This document shows, piece after piece, positions 1-11,283 of a DNA stretch of 64,000 nt (positions within the stretch are counted from its first letter, which is position 1; each line of letters starts with the position of its first letter). The stretch comes from Ifrita kowaldi (Eukaryota > Chordata > Aves > Passeriformes > Cinclosomatidae): the NCBI GenBank assembly GCA_013398055.1, contig VZRS01007674.1, positions 1,254,470 to 1,318,469 on the forward strand, written 5' to 3'. The notes beneath the pieces were generated by a model. That model saw only the letters and a list, made by a program, of their open reading frames with translations, had not been told where the DNA came from and searched no databases. The translations under genes were made by a program, and so were the position numbers.

Positions 1-3000
1 TTTACTCATAATTTACAAAGCACAGTTAGAATGCACAGGATGTATCATATCATTTCACAAGACTGCCAGTCGCTGGAGCTAATCTGGAGCCGGGTTTTGA
101 CACTGATGGAGTCCAAGACTGCAATCCTATTCCCTTCAGTATAGGCTTCATTTCATCTGGCTGTACACAACAGGAGGCTGCTAGAAAAGCCACACCATGT
201 CCTGAGAAGAGGAAACCAAACTGGGATCATTCGTGGTTCTGCTTAAAGGCCAGAGTGCAACCAACCACTCCAGAGGCATGACAGGTATCTGAGGAAAATG
301 TGCTGCAAGCCAGTCATCAGGGTTTCTCTGACTGAATCTAAGTCCACGAGACTGAGCTTAGGTTTAGGTTTCTTATGACTAATTAGCTAATAGATACCAT
401 AAATGAAGGCAGTAGTGCAAAAGTTGTAAAAGACAAACCCTAAAAGTGTTACACTGACAGAAAAAGCAGAGTTTTAGGAAGAAAGTCAAATATTGTGTCT
501 TCATGCAGTTTCTTTTCATTAAACCTTTTGTAATTTGTCAGCATCACAATCCTGAATTTAAACTTCATTTTTATTGGATGACTTATTCTCCCCTCACCAG
601 TGTTTGTTGATTGTTAGAGGGGAAAACAAGACAATTTTGTCATCTTTGTCCTGAGGCTGTGCTCAAGTGTTTAGCAGCTGTCTCCCCCTCCTCCCTCTTT
701 CTCTGCTGAATTGGAGCAAGTGCTTCAGCAGCTACACTGCAAGACAGATACATGTGGAAAGAAAGGATTCCTTGAGCATATTATATTTTTTTATTACTCC
801 ATCTCTTGCCAGCACAAGGTAGGCTCTATGACTGGACTGGAAAGCCTAACAGGGGACAGGAACAGAGTGGCAACTGCTTAACGTACATTGCAGTAGAAGT
901 TATTTGTAATACTGATGTGAATCACCAAAATGCAATGAGGTAGAGACTGAGCTAGATTAAGTAAGTGGAATGACATTATTGGAGGCAGCTTGAGCTGGTC
1001 CATCTAAGAGCACTTAGCTCATTACATATAACCAAGAGCAACCTGCCGGCTGCCCTAGATTTTATTGTCAATATGCTCAGATACCTTTTTAAATACCCAT
1101 GAAGCAGAGCTCTGGGAAGCTCTTTTTTCCAAAGTTCCCCACCAACTCCCACCTCAAAGCAGAGGAGATGGGGTGTTGGAAAAAGGGTTCTTCAAATCCT
1201 ACAGGAATCATTCTTGAACAAAAGTACTTGGGATAGGACAATAAAACCAAATCTCCTGTCATTTTGCAAGGTTACTGCAAGAACAAAATTGCCAAACCAC
1301 ATGAGTGGATCAAGACTTACGTGCTTTCAGGAAGACTGAAGTAAAACCACAGTAAATGCTTCTCTGACAGTAAATTATTGAAAATATTGTGTCATCATAC
1401 CTGATGAGGAGCTGTACTTTTCCTTTAGTGCTGCTTGAGTCCACATGCTTGCTGGATTGCTGTGGCAGGTCCATTTGTACTGCAAAATGATAAACGATCC
1501 AGTATCTGCAGGATTAAAAGTAACAAGATTAAAAGGGAGGAATTGCTATGTATCTAAAAGCAAAGAACTCTAGTTAATATGGCAGGTGAATTTTGACCAA
1601 TTTCTCTGTGACCCGCATGTACAGTTTGAGATTTTAAGAAACTAGAAAAACCCCATCTTAAATCTGAAAATATCTAGATGAAGATTTTTTTCTCACCAAT
1701 ATTCAGTAAAATCTGAATTTCTCTTTGCTATGATCAGCGAAAGATTATTCCAGACGAGTCAGTATATCCTCCTGCTCAAATTTATAATCACCCATCAGCT
1801 GAGATATGGTAGCTCTCCAAACATTAGTGTCACTTAACCTCAGACAGTAATACCTGAGCTAGTCATGTAGACGCTGCTTAGTCTCAGTGCAGCAGGACTC
1901 ACACACACAGTTTTGAACAACTATCCCAAGATAAGAGCAAGAGCACTCCAGGTGCACCTGTTTCTTTCCACTGACTTCAGTATGAACTTAGACAACCAGC
2001 TCAGACACAGACCTCTCTGACAGAGAGACCTAAATTTAGAGCAGTGAAACCCTCCCGATGTGCACTCCTAACCCATGGCACACTGGGAGTAATTTCATGT
2101 AATGAAAGAGAGTTAGATAACTTTACTTGGTATTTTACATGTCAAGCACATGAATGAGCAATTTCCACAGCTCAGCTGACACCATTGACTATTTTACTTG
2201 CTGAGTTGTGGTAACTTCACTGTGAGAGTGAGCTGTTAATCATACAATACCTCCAGCCCCTTGGTTACACAGGAGGCCTAAGGGAGACAAAACACTTTGG
2301 GACTTGGGTTTGGGTTTTGTGGGGTTTTTTTAGCATCCCAACATTGTCATAGATTTGGCAGGAGGAAATATGGTACACTGGTCATAAAATAACCAACATT
2401 TCACAGCATCATGTTAGCTCTTCTTTTTTATTCCCCCAAACACCTCTGAGCAGCTCTAGCTATCTGAAGCCTCAGCACTTCTTAATTTCTCTCGTATGGG
2501 TGCACGGGGAGTCAAGATCAGGTAGCAGACTGATGTTGATTAGGGCTGAGCAGACGAGGTTTGGGTTCCCAGCCAAGAGCAAGGTATCATATGTCCTGTC
2601 TGTTTTCATCTCTCTGTTTCCCTGTGGATTTTTCACGTGGCATTTTGCAGCTGTCTCCTTGTATCAGCTTTTAAAGTACTCTGTTATTCGTATTGCACCC
2701 TGGTACCTACTGTTGTCAAAGTATTTTCTTGATGTCAGTTTGTTCTGAGATACACAATGAAAATGATATCCAAAGTTTTGCTTTACCTGGCATTCTAGCA
2801 GCTGGACTTACTTGGTGTTGTCTGCAGCCATGCTTCAGGGCACAGTAGAGAATGTTCAACTTAAGAGTAAAACTACTATGCAAAACATATGCACTTCCCA
2901 GTCTTAAAATCCATTCCAGAATAATTTCACTGGTTTTCCTTATGAATCCTCAGTTCTCCTTTCAATTATTTTTTACCCTTCTGTACTGATCTTTCTATTT

Positions 3001-6000
3001 AATTCAATCCATAACCTATGTAACCAAGCAGATAAAGCTGTAGTGTCTGCATGCATAGACACATATATGTGTACATACATCTGTCAGTCCTCTATGTACC
3101 CAAAGTGATATTTAATATGTCCTCAAGTGAAAGCACATAAATGGCCAGTTTAGGTCTGAACACCAGTTGTTATAAATGAACAAGGGTACTGACAGCATTT
3201 TCTTTATTAACTTTTGATGGACCAGATCTCCAGATGGCAAAGACTGAAGTAGGCCTAATATAAAATGATAAAATTGCTATTATGTCATAGGAGCTACATG
3301 AGTTTAAGTCTGAAGTCTCCATAACACTTTTTCATCAGTATCTGAAGAGCCTTCAAGGGTTACTCATGCTGAGAGAGAGAGAGTGATAACTTCCCAGGAG
3401 TTATAAACCCAAAGTGGGCTTGCTCATTCAAGATTCACAGCAAGGCACTCTTCCTAGAAACACTTAACCCTTCTGGAGCTTACCTGCTCACAGGATTTGC
3501 ATGGAGATAATGTGTTCACAGGCTGGTTAAGTGGGCAGAGCCCTGCTGAGATCACTGGAGCTGTGTCCCCAGTGTGGGTCTGGAATCACTGCTACAGGAT
3601 TACTGGTGCCAGTGTAAAGGCACCCTAACCAGCTGCCAGGAGATTTTTACAGTGAGCAAAGCCCAGAACATGAGGTCTTTGCAGGAGCTCACTTTGCTCA
3701 GGCAGTCTGGTAGGAAGGACCTAGAACATTCTCCTCAAGGAGAAGGGTACATCCCAGGTATTAATGTGGGCTGGGTACTGAGCCAACACACCTCAGCTGT
3801 GGCACTGTGCTCTTTAGCAGTCCCGAGGAGGGCTGCTATTCCCTACCACTGCAAGTGCACCAAGCAGGGATGTGAGGGAGGCCATGAGCCATTCCTCCTC
3901 AGTAAATCCACCCAAGAGAGGAGCAAAGTGTGTTGGGCATCTTCAGAAAAGCCTGATTTAGGGAAAACACGAATTTATTTAGCCCTGCTTGACATGGAAA
4001 GGGAAAAACATCCCTCTCCATTTGTGGTAGTCAGCAGCTGTCCAGAGAGCCGCAGGGTAAATTTCCCAGAGTAGTCATTATGCAAAGTGCTCACTTCTGA
4101 GCATCAGAGGAAAAGTTCAGCAACTTTCATCCAAAAATCTGCTTCCCTGGGGCACATCCCACCTCTTCTGACACACAAGCAAAATGGGTTTCTTTTACCG
4201 GCTCTCTGTGCGTGTTCATCACTTTTTGCAGCTCTGCTGTCCTCCCACCACCCCTCATGCTCCCTCTTGGGGAAAGCGATCTGTCACAGTAAAAGCACAA
4301 AAGGGATGTGGCAAAGCCACAATTTCCCAGGTTCATGAACCTAGTCTTCTGCTGCAGGACATACAAAAAGGAACAAAGTAATAAAACTGTCAAATCTCTA
4401 GGCCGTGTAAATGAACAAGAATATGGATGTATTTACTTCATCATTTTCACAGAGATGCCACTAGATGAATCTTGATTCAGATAGAAGTAGGAAATTTTAA
4501 GGACTTAAACTCCAAGAACAAATAAACCCAATCATTTTGGGATATCAGATCCCAACTTTACTAGTTTCTCTCAAAGCACATTTCTTTTATAACATCCTAG
4601 CACTGAAACATTAAAAGAAATGTATTTTGAAGGAACTCAAGGGCTGTACTAGATGACCCATCTCTTGCTGAAATAGCCAGAAATAAATTTTCAATTGTCA
4701 TGTGTCAGAAAAAGTGTAGTTAACAGGGCAAAAGACATAACTCATTTTGAAAATGCTGCTGCTGAATTCAAAAATCCCCTGACCTGTGCACAAAACTGTG
4801 TGTGACACTTCAGCTTAATACTGAGAGCTCCAATACAACAGGAAGTGTTTGGAAAAATAGGAAGTTTAGAAAATGTTCCTCCAAGGGCTTCACGGAAATG
4901 AGCTTTATTGTCCTGTACTTAGCTGTCAGGTCCAATTACAATGGACCAATTTCAGTACTAATGGTGCTCCTACTCCATGAATCTTGCTTAAGAAGTCAGT
5001 GACCTGCAATTTGGGAGTGTCAGGGACTGCATATAAATTTTATTTTAGAAAACTATTTTAAAGTATTGTAAGAATGTAAAAATTATTTGTAGTCATGCAT
5101 CACATGATTTGAAGCAGTGGGCAGATAATGATTCCTGAATCATAATCTCAGCACTTCAGCTTTCCAGAAGGTGTATGGCTAAGTATTTTAGTGTTACAGC
5201 TCAATAATGCCAGGTAGGGGTTATAACTCTATTTGAGTGACAAGCAAGGATATCAAGGCACATAGATACGTATGTAACACCTTCATAGATTGAGTACTGC
5301 TACTCACGTTTTGATGTTCTTGGTCTACACATGAGCAGTGTCGTGGTGAGCCCCTAGGTGAAATTCCATTTCTCAGCCTTGGTGCAGTTGTAGCAGAGGT
5401 GTGGCAAAAAAAGGTGCATTTGAGTGTGATTAAAATCATCGAAACTGGTGACACTTGGTGGAAACCGGGAGATCTTTGCAAGTATACTGGAATCATTTAA
5501 ATTGAAATATTAGGTAAATACTCACTGACAACAAAACATAGCAATCAGCATAGATATTTTCCAGCTTAATAGTCTCTAAGAGGCCATCTTGTGCCATGAA
5601 ATTGCTTCCTAGATTGAAAACCCACTACCTGTATGCTGGAGCCAAAAAAGAGCATCTGAGGACAAGGACCTCATTATTGAGGTCCTGAGACAAGAGAAAT
5701 CAATAAACAGTGCTATTATATTAAAAATAAGGTAATTCAATATCCAGAAAAAAATTACAAGGAGTGAATATGCTGCTTGAAGAAAGGGTAATAAATAAAA
5801 TCACGATAAATAAAGCAACTTAACAGCCATATCTCTTCAACAACCAACATGGAGAACACCCCACATTTGGAGGTAGCAAATAAAGGCAGTGGTAAATGTA
5901 GCTGGGGAAAACTTTTTTGAAATGACAAATAGTTTTAACACTAGAGAGCCATGCTAAAGCCATTTAAGAATTTCAAGTTTTATGTTAAGCCAGATTGCTT

Positions 6001-6169
6001 TTAATAAACTCCCATAGTTTTACTGCATTTTCAGCTTAGTAAAAGGCTTATGTAGATTTCCAATCAGTTCCTGTAATTTGCAAAACACTCCACAATAACA
6101 CAGTGTTTCTATCCAGACTGTGCTGCAACTGTGGAAAAGCAATCCTTCATGCACGTTTTCTGTTTGATA
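1..6169. other. Non-coding stretch left of the first CR1 fragment
   Basis: No recognisable exon, RNA gene or mobile element. It is AT-leaning single-copy-looking sequence with a short (GA)n at about 3370-3383 and the hairpin at 5665-5686. The longest open frame of the intergenic region, 166 codons, lies at 3574-4074 on the plus strand. Its translation shows no domain, signal peptide or repeat that I recognise, so it is not called as a gene. Confidence 0.6.
5665..5686. repeat. Perfect 9-bp inverted repeat (hairpin)
   Basis: AGGACCTCA at 5665-5673, loop TTAT, and TGAGGTCCT at 5678-5686. The arms are a perfect reverse complement. Nothing in the surrounding 300 bases identifies a gene or a mobile element. 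Confidence 0.8.
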
Positions 6170-6722
6170 GCATTTGTAGAGCCACAGGATCATTCAGGTT
6201 AGAAAAGACATTTAACATCATCGAGTCAAAGAGTTAACCCAGCACTGCCAAGTCCACCACTAAACCATGTCCCTAAGAGCCACATTTACACGTCTTTTAA
6301 ATACCCCCATGATGGTGACCCTCCTCACCTTTCTGAGCAGCTTATTTCTGTGCTTGATTAACCCTTTCAGTTACGAAATTTTTCTAATATCCAATCTGAA
6401 CCTTCCCTGATGCAACTTGACCTATTGCTTGTTATGTGGGGGAAGAGACAGACCCCCACTTGGCTACACCTCCTTTCAGGCAGTTGTAGAGAGCAGTGAG
6501 GTCTCCCTGAGCCTTCTTTTCTCCAGGCTAAACACACCCAGCTACCTCAGCTGCTCCTCATCAGCCTTGTGCTCCAGACCTTTCCTCTTCTCTGGACACG
6601 CTCCAGCACATCAATGTCACTTTTGCAGTGAGAGGCCCAAAACTGGACACAGGATTTGAGATTTGGCCTCACCATTGCCCAGTACAGAGGAACAATCCCT
6701 TCCCTAGTTCTGCTGGACAAGC
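6170..6722 (-). mobile_element. CR1 LINE fragment (3' part), minus orientation
   Basis: Reading the plus strand gives the reverse complement of a CR1 3' region. The recognisable pieces, in order, are a decayed terminal repeat and tcattcaggttagaaaagac, then ccaagtccaccactaaacca, ctaatatccaatctgaacct, tctccaggctaaacacaccc and ctctggacacgctccagcac, followed by ggcctcacc and a block near ttccctagttctgctgg. The order and spacing fit avian CR1 from the 3' end inwards. The copy has many substitutions and small deletions and is truncated at its 5' side, as most CR1 copies are. Open frames inside it are not functional. Confidence 0.92.
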
Positions 6723-9221
6723 TTCTAAAAACTTGTCATGCATTTAAAAACATTATTCTTGCATAATTTTTTCATATACAATAATTCTCTTGTTCAGCAG
6801 GTTTGCAGGAGTTATGCAGGTAAAGCTGTTAATATACATTTCTACAACATGGAAATTTACCGTCTATTGACTGACCTCTAGTGGAAATAAGGCAAATTTT
6901 GAAATAATTTTTAAATTGTCATTGGATAGTATGATGATTATGGGAATTTGGGGTGCTAAAATCTTATTTTATTTGTATTATATGTTTGACTGTGTAAAAT
7001 ACAAAAAAGGTCTGGATACACGTGACTTTTCCTCTCAGTGCATACCCAAATAAATTACTAGAATGGCAGGATGAAGGCTGCTGAGCATTCAGAAACCAGG
7101 CCTTTAGTTTTATTTAAACTAGGTAATTCTAAAATGGCAATGTATGAAATATGCCAACAGCACAGACCCTGACAAACAATGTTCTGCAACAGGGTACAGA
7201 CCCTGCTACTTTCTCTGTGTTGATCGAAACCACTTGATTGTTACAAATAACCACAAATTCTCACAACAACCTCACACATTTTCATGTTTATGCATCAGTT
7301 TTTTTCCATCAACAGATGCTGCTTGGCTCCATTTCAATTCCATTCTTGGACGGATGTTGGTTTCTCCCAAAATCAGTACTGAGGCATCACCCAACTGTAG
7401 TGTTACGTGTTTTCTTCACATTTTATTTTCTTCCCTAATTTCACCTCTCCTGTAAGAATTCCTGGTTGGTATTTAAAGAAATAAAGTGTGAACATATACA
7501 TGCACAGGAGACACCAATTTCATTCCCATATTAGTAGGACCTGGAAGTATTTGAAAACTTGATCAATAGAGAAAATGCTGAGCATATTTCATCGTTACTT
7601 ATTCATCATGCCTGTGTTTGTTTGCCTGATTACTAATGAAATTCCCTTTCCTCTCCCCTGGCTCTGTTGAATTCCAGATACATCTTTGCAATTAAGCCTT
7701 TGGTTCTCTAGCATATGGTTGTTGATGCTTTTGAATGAGGAGAACACAGTAGCATCTGGAGGGCTCTGATTAAAAAATATATTAAAGTAAGCCAAAACTC
7801 AGTCTTGTAAAGATGCCTCTTTCAGTCAAAAATCCCTGTTAGAGAAAATATTATGTGTTATGTGTAAGGCAGCAGCACCTGAAAATTTTGGGCTCGCTAT
7901 CTGTTCAGCTCATCCAGACTTGTTCCATTATTTGCTATTTTTTGAAGCTTGGGGAAGCAGCCTTGCATTGCTGTGTGATGGGATTAGAGGAAATGTGAGC
8001 AGTCTGTGTCCTGGAAACATCTTGGAATAACAGGACAAGTAAGCATTTGACTTAAAAATAAGGAGATATTTTGGCTTTATACCCACAGATTCCTCCAGTA
8101 TCATTACCCAACACCCTAAAGTACATAACAGCTTTCAGTTTCTTACTCTGGGCTTACCTTTCTGGGGAGTACTCTGAACTATTCCCCATCCTTACACTCC
8201 TCATATGTCCCTGAAACATCCTCCATCCTAAACTGAGCCAATGTCTCTTATCCTCCTACGGCTTTTCCTTACCGGGGAGGCCCTCTCTGATTCCCATTAA
8301 TCCAAGTCAGTCTCACCATCCTGACATCATAACTTGCATTCCCACTTCTGTCCCCCAGCTCCCACTAATACATTTATACAGTTAAACATTTCCTTGCTTA
8401 ATGCAAAAAGCAATAAGAAACTCATCGTGGGAGGGAACACTGGACAAAAATACTGACTGATTTTATTAGGCTTTAGAAATACATTAATGAAGGGTAGAAA
8501 ACAAAGACAGCTTCTATATTGAAGCTGGAGGAGATACACTATATATTACTTAGACTAATTCACATATTTCTTTCCAGCCTTTTTGATTACATTTATTTTA
8601 TAAGTGGACTCTACAAAGTTGTTTTGGTTGATATGTGATAACATATGGAGAATAAACTGGCTTTGTTCTGTTGAGTTTATTAAAGAGATTTTATACCGTT
8701 CCTGGAGCTATGATCACATTTCTGATAGTTTCTTCATCTTTTTTAATACTGGCCACTCTTCCCATTAGCAATAGGATGAAACTGTAAAAACTAGAACAAC
8801 CCCATTTTCAGTAAAGGGTTTAACAATTCAGAGAGAGGAGGGAAAGTACAGCTTTAATCCTGACTGGAGGACTGTTTTATAGAAAAAAAAATCGCACCAA
8901 TTGTTATTCACAAATTGTTATTCCCAAAATTAGACTTGCCAAAGGGTTTTATCTCAACTTTTTTGGCCTTTTTTCCCTGTTCTCATGATAGTTTTTCCAT
9001 TCTCTGTATCATAAGAGGTTAGATTTCAAGCCGCTCCAATTGACTTAAGTGAAATATTCTCAGAATTTTCCTAATCTGGGTTTGCTCAAGATTTAAAAGT
9101 ACATTTTTATTCTCTTTCATTCCTGGATAACAATTTTTGCACTTTCATGGTATTGCTAAAAAATATATGGACATTTTTGTTTCACTTCAATGTTTGGGAT
9201 TGAACGTGGAAATGAAAAGAT
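6723..9221. other. Non-coding AT-rich stretch
   Basis: Nothing gene-like was recognised between the CR1 fragment and the homopurine region. A CTCF-like motif (CTGACCTCTAGTGGA) occurs at 6871-6885. Open frames are short and their translations look random. Confidence 0.6.
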
Positions 9222-9330
9222 GCAGCCCGGTGCATGCTCCGGGTGGCTGCGCTGATATCCTGGACTGGGTGTAACAAATCCATCAGATGGATAGTCTGTC
9301 CTGTATGATCCCAGTTTCCTGAAAATCGAC
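9222..9330. other. Small CG-containing, fold-prone block ahead of the purine tract
   Basis: A short GC-richer block in AT-rich surroundings. It has an imperfect hairpin (gcagcccgg and ccgggtggctgc, 9224-9252) and a perfect 7-bp hairpin (ATCCATC-A-GATGGAT). The homopurine tract follows directly. A structured head followed by an A-rich tail resembles a retroposed small RNA, but I find no Pol III A/B boxes and cannot name a source. Confidence 0.35.
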
Positions 9331-9381
9331 ATACAACAAAAGGAAAAGGAAAAAAGAAAGGAAAGAAAGGAAAAGAAGGGC

Positions 9382-9454
9382 GGAAAAGGAAAAGGAAAAG
9401 GAAAAGGAAAAGGAAAAGGAAAAGGAAAAGGAAAAGGAAAAGGAAAAGGAAAAG
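9382..9454. repeat. (AAAAGG)n hexanucleotide microsatellite, about 12 units
   Basis: About 73 bases of nearly perfect AAAAGG repetition. It sits inside a longer homopurine stretch beginning near 9330 (aaaggaaaaggaaaaaagaa) and followed, after a short hairpin, by another A/G-rich run up to about 9530. On the minus strand it gives long Phe/Ser/Leu low-complexity frames that should not be read as genes. Confidence 0.95.
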
Positions 9455-9478
9455 TTTTGTGGCTTCACTGCCACAAAA
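9455..9478. repeat. Perfect 9-bp hairpin interrupting the homopurine tract
   Basis: TTTTGTGGC (9455-9463), loop TTCACT (9464-9469) and GCCACAAAA (9470-9478) form a perfect inverted repeat immediately after the AAAAGG array. It separates that array from the following poly-A/G run. Confidence 0.8.
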
Positions 9479-10077
9479 AAAAAAAGAAAAAAAAAAAGAA
9501 AAGAAAAAAAGAAAATAAAAACCAAAATTTCTTCCACTGAAATGAGTAGTACTGCTTTTAATGAAACAGGAGATTTGTGAGACTTTAGTTTTCCGCCAAA
9601 GCCTTTTCATGTACACTTTTTTTTTTTTAATTCCTAATCTGAGCTTTATATAGACTGTTTAATCATTCTTGATAGAAAACCTGGTTTCCAATCCTATTTG
9701 GCTGAAAACCCAAAGCATTACTTGCTGCAAGATTAGCTCCCTAGAGACCATGCTTTCTTATGCTTATATACCAGTCTTGAAAGCTGTTCAACAGATTGTA
9801 GGCAATTTTAAGATTGAGATTAACTACATTTTTAAAAAAATGAAAATGTGTCATGGTCTTTTTAGAACCATTCAGGTTTGGAAATGTGAACTCTGTTATT
9901 TTCTACAGAGAGAAAGTATTAGGCTATTCTGGAGCTTAATACAAAGAAGGTTTTGGGAGACAAAAACAGGGATTTTTTCTTTTAACCTTTCAAATGTGGT
10001 TTTCAAAATGTCTTTGATAAATAAACATCTACCTCGGGAATGTTTTAAATGGTGATATCACAAATGCAGTGTGTTGC

Positions 10078-10140
10078 TTCATTTGTTTACTCTGCATTTG
10101 CTATTTGCATTTGTAACCATTAGATGGAAATCAAAGCAGG
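10078..10140. promoter_or_regulatory. Candidate enhancer: FOX and octamer motifs
   Basis: Within about 30 bases there are TGTTTAC (10084-10090, forkhead type) and ATTTGCAT (10103-10110, a perfect reverse octamer bound by POU factors). A CCATTAGATGG word follows. The arrangement is of the kind found in vertebrate conserved non-coding elements. Conservation was not tested. Confidence 0.25.
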
Positions 10141-10945
10141 GAGAGCACCAGGCACAGTTTCAGATCTAACAGAAAGTCTAAATTCCATGAAAATGAGAAT
10201 TTACAAATTTAAAAAACAGTAAAAGGGGTGCTTCCCATCCTTCCCCATTAAAACATGCACACTTTGCACATGATTAAATTATAGACCTCATTGTCTCAGA
10301 ATTTCTAAGTAAGTTCAAAGAGAATTGAACATTAAACTGACAAGAAAAATATCAAGGGTTATAATGATAAAATGACATTATAAATTATATTAAATATCAT
10401 GTATATTTAATATAACATGAAAGGTATAACAAATGATAATGAGGGACTAAATAGAGGCTGTCTGGTATGATGGGGTCCATTACCAACCACAAGAATTGCT
10501 GGATAGATTGCCCTTCTGCAGTTTTCTGCTGTGTTTATTTCACCTTCCTCATGTGCTCAAAGCTAGCTCTGATGACAAGTGAGATGTTAAACCAGACAAA
10601 TTCCTGGCTGGAGCCAATCTGGCCATCCCTCTCACAGGCTTCTCCCTGCAAACCTACGTGCTGCCTCCAACAGCTCAACCATTTTATCACCCAAGCGGGA
10701 GACATTTCATTACCTTAGGTGTTCTCAGGGGACAAGAAGGCAAAAAAAGACAGAAAGAGGGTCCCATATAGACTCTTGGATGGGATATAGCCCCGTTCAA
10801 CCAAGCCAGCTGTTACAATTGTGTTTACCTCCTGGACTGCTCATTGCATAACTTCTTTTGAACATCACCCACTTTTTCATGCTCCTGTCCTCTCTGTGCA
10901 GTATCGTCACCACTCAGTCTCTGCTTGGTAGGTGGTGCCTTATCT

Positions 10946-10970
10946 TCCATCTCATCTCATCTCATCTCAT
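10946..10970. repeat. Short (CTCAT)n tandem repeat
   Basis: Four to five copies of CTCAT in a row. It is a minor simple repeat with no apparent function. Confidence 0.85.
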
Positions 10971-11243
10971 CCACAAGCTCATGAGGAATGTGGGAGTTAC
11001 CAGTGTGTCCCAGACAAGCTGGCTAGAACATTTCTGCTGGTCACCATCTGCTGAGCTGGGTCATATTAAAGGTACAGTACAACTCTGGATTTACAGTCAC
11101 AAGCATAAAAATTACATTGATTTTTTTAGCAGCCTTTTGAAGAGAGGAGAAGGATTCAAGTCCTTTTTATTAAAACCCCCTTTTTCTGAATGTGCTTAAA
11201 AGATTCTGAACAGAAGTATGACAGAATTAAAACAGACATAAAC

Positions 11244-11248
<5 letters not shown>

Positions 11249-11277
<29 letters not shown>
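11249..11277. repeat. (TA)n dinucleotide microsatellite
   Basis: About 13 uninterrupted TA units preceded by a short TGTG. It is probably length-variable. Confidence 0.93.

Positions 11278-11283
<6 letters not shown>

Noticed and set aside
4636..4670. Short stretch gggctgtactagatgaccc resembling the CR1 3' region
   Set aside because: The similarity covers only about 20 bases and lacks other CR1 landmarks on either side.
6417..6659. 80-codon plus-strand frame
   Set aside because: It is antisense to the CR1 fragment at 6170-6722.
9182..9616. Long Phe/Ser/Leu-rich open frames on the minus strand
   Set aside because: They are the translation of the AAAAGG microsatellite and flanking purine tract, not genes.
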